From the NCBI GenBank assembly GCA_044361535.1, contig JBIKIQ010000010.1:66040-130039 (forward strand): 64,000 bases of DNA. The letters are read 5' to 3'. Each line of letters starts with the position of its first letter. The first letter of the stretch is position 1. Source of the DNA: UBA952 sp044361535. GTDB taxonomy: Bacteria; Bacteroidota; Bacteroidia; Flavobacteriales_D; Crocinitomicaceae. The notes under the pieces were generated by a model. The model made no database searches and was not told the DNA's origin. It was given only the letters and a program-made list of their open reading frames with translations. A program made the translations under genes and the position numbers. Below, in pieces: positions 63,726 to 64,000 of this stretch.

Positions 63726-64000
63726 TTATCTAATTAAATTGACGTGCCCGACTAAAATTTGGGTATAATTATTTTCACGTGTATAGGTTAACTTCCAAGT
63801 GTAAACACCGTCTTGGCATATTTCCCCATCATAAATAGCATCCCAGGCTGCATTTTTATCGGTAGTTTGCCAGATGAGTTCCCCCCATCTGTTATAGATA
63901 ACAAGTCGATAAGTTTTAATTTGGCTATTATCTGAGAATACAGGGAGGAATGAATCATTAAGATTGTTACCGTCCAATGTAATAGAATTTGGCACGTAAA
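63726..64000 (-). CDS. C-terminal fragment of a T9SS type B (gliding-associated CTD) cargo protein
   Basis: The frame is open to the window edge, so the 5' part is missing. The visible ~91 residues are the gliding-motility-associated C-terminal domain: YVPNSITLDGNNLNDSFLPVF, YRLVIYNRWGELIWQT, DGEICQDGVYTWKLTY and the terminal GHVNLIR. Proteins with this type B domain are exported by the type IX system and often stay attached to the cell surface. The usual FTPDGDGxN block is changed to ITLDGNNLN, a minor divergence. Confidence 0.9.
   Translation of the reverse strand, partial: YVPNSITLDGNNLNDSFLPVFSDNSQIKTYRLVIYNRWGELIWQTTDKNAAWDAIYDGEICQDGVYTWKLTYTRENNYTQILVGHVNLIR

Noticed and set aside
1..64000. 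Defence system, prophage or secondary-metabolite cluster
   Set aside because: I found no integrases, transposases, restriction enzymes, toxin-antitoxin pairs, polyketide or peptide synthetases; the gene content is largely core and envelope functions.

Overview
The window looks like a chromosomal segment of a low-GC member of the Bacteroidetes, most likely in the Flavobacteriales near Fluviicola/Crocinitomicaceae (the genus-level guess is inference). The evidence is threefold. Several secreted proteins end in type IX secretion (T9SS) sorting domains. Promoters follow the Bacteroidetes TTG-N19-TAnnTTTG pattern (rplM and tRNA-Lys are the clearest). Many proteins belong to families typical of that phylum: TIGR02757, M23 next to smpB, paired amidohydrolases, a GLPGLI-like protein and NamZ/DUF1343. 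Most of the window is ordinary core genome. I see no prophage, insertion sequence, CRISPR array or classical defence island.

Layout. 1-4.4 kb: the 3' end of cmk, a large membrane protein with two GldL-like hairpins, smpB and an M23 endopeptidase. 4.4-11 kb: a scramblase-like protein, then three tandem DUF4140/DUF4139 (MuiA-like) paralogs in one operon on the minus strand, each with a carboxypeptidase-regulatory domain and a different central cassette. 11-18 kb: a T9SS cargo protein, a bioB-bioF-phosphoesterase operon, a thioesterase, a STAS protein overlapping RNase Z, and a glutathione peroxidase. 18-26 kb: an OmpA-family protein, a large T9SS cargo, a thioredoxin-fold protein, prmA, lpdA, and a glycerophosphodiesterase split by an in-frame stop. 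26-34 kb: GtrA, crotonase and coiled-coil genes, barrel-like proteins, a zinc phospholipase/nuclease-like protein, and the operon ribBA-lolD-TIGR02757. 34-44 kb: NIF3, a zinc-ribbon coiled coil, a DEAD-box helicase, a tiny Cys/Lys-rich ORF, a second GDPD-like lipoprotein, NamZ, an enlarged LolC/E permease and a gamma-carbonic anhydrase. 43.8-46.5 kb: rplM-rpsI-rpsB-tsf. 46.7-64 kb: a 1137-residue Asp-box T9SS protein, ddl, two amidohydrolases, an SDR protein, a DUF1573 protein, an M1 peptidase with a barrel-like tail, topB, tRNA-Lys, and the end of a T9SS type B cargo gene.

The most interesting signals are: the three tandem MuiA-like genes, whose flanks are strongly conserved while the central cassette differs in each copy and resembles pieces of TonB-receptor plug regions; a large membrane protein with repeated GldL-like helices; a lipoprotein-export permease carrying a roughly 130-residue SprB/PKD-like insertion; an in-frame nonsense codon in a GDPD gene; and a 49-residue Cys/Lys-rich small protein missed by length cut-offs. 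None is a complete new system, but the tandem cassette family is the best candidate for one. All domain assignments come from reading motifs by eye; no database search was run.
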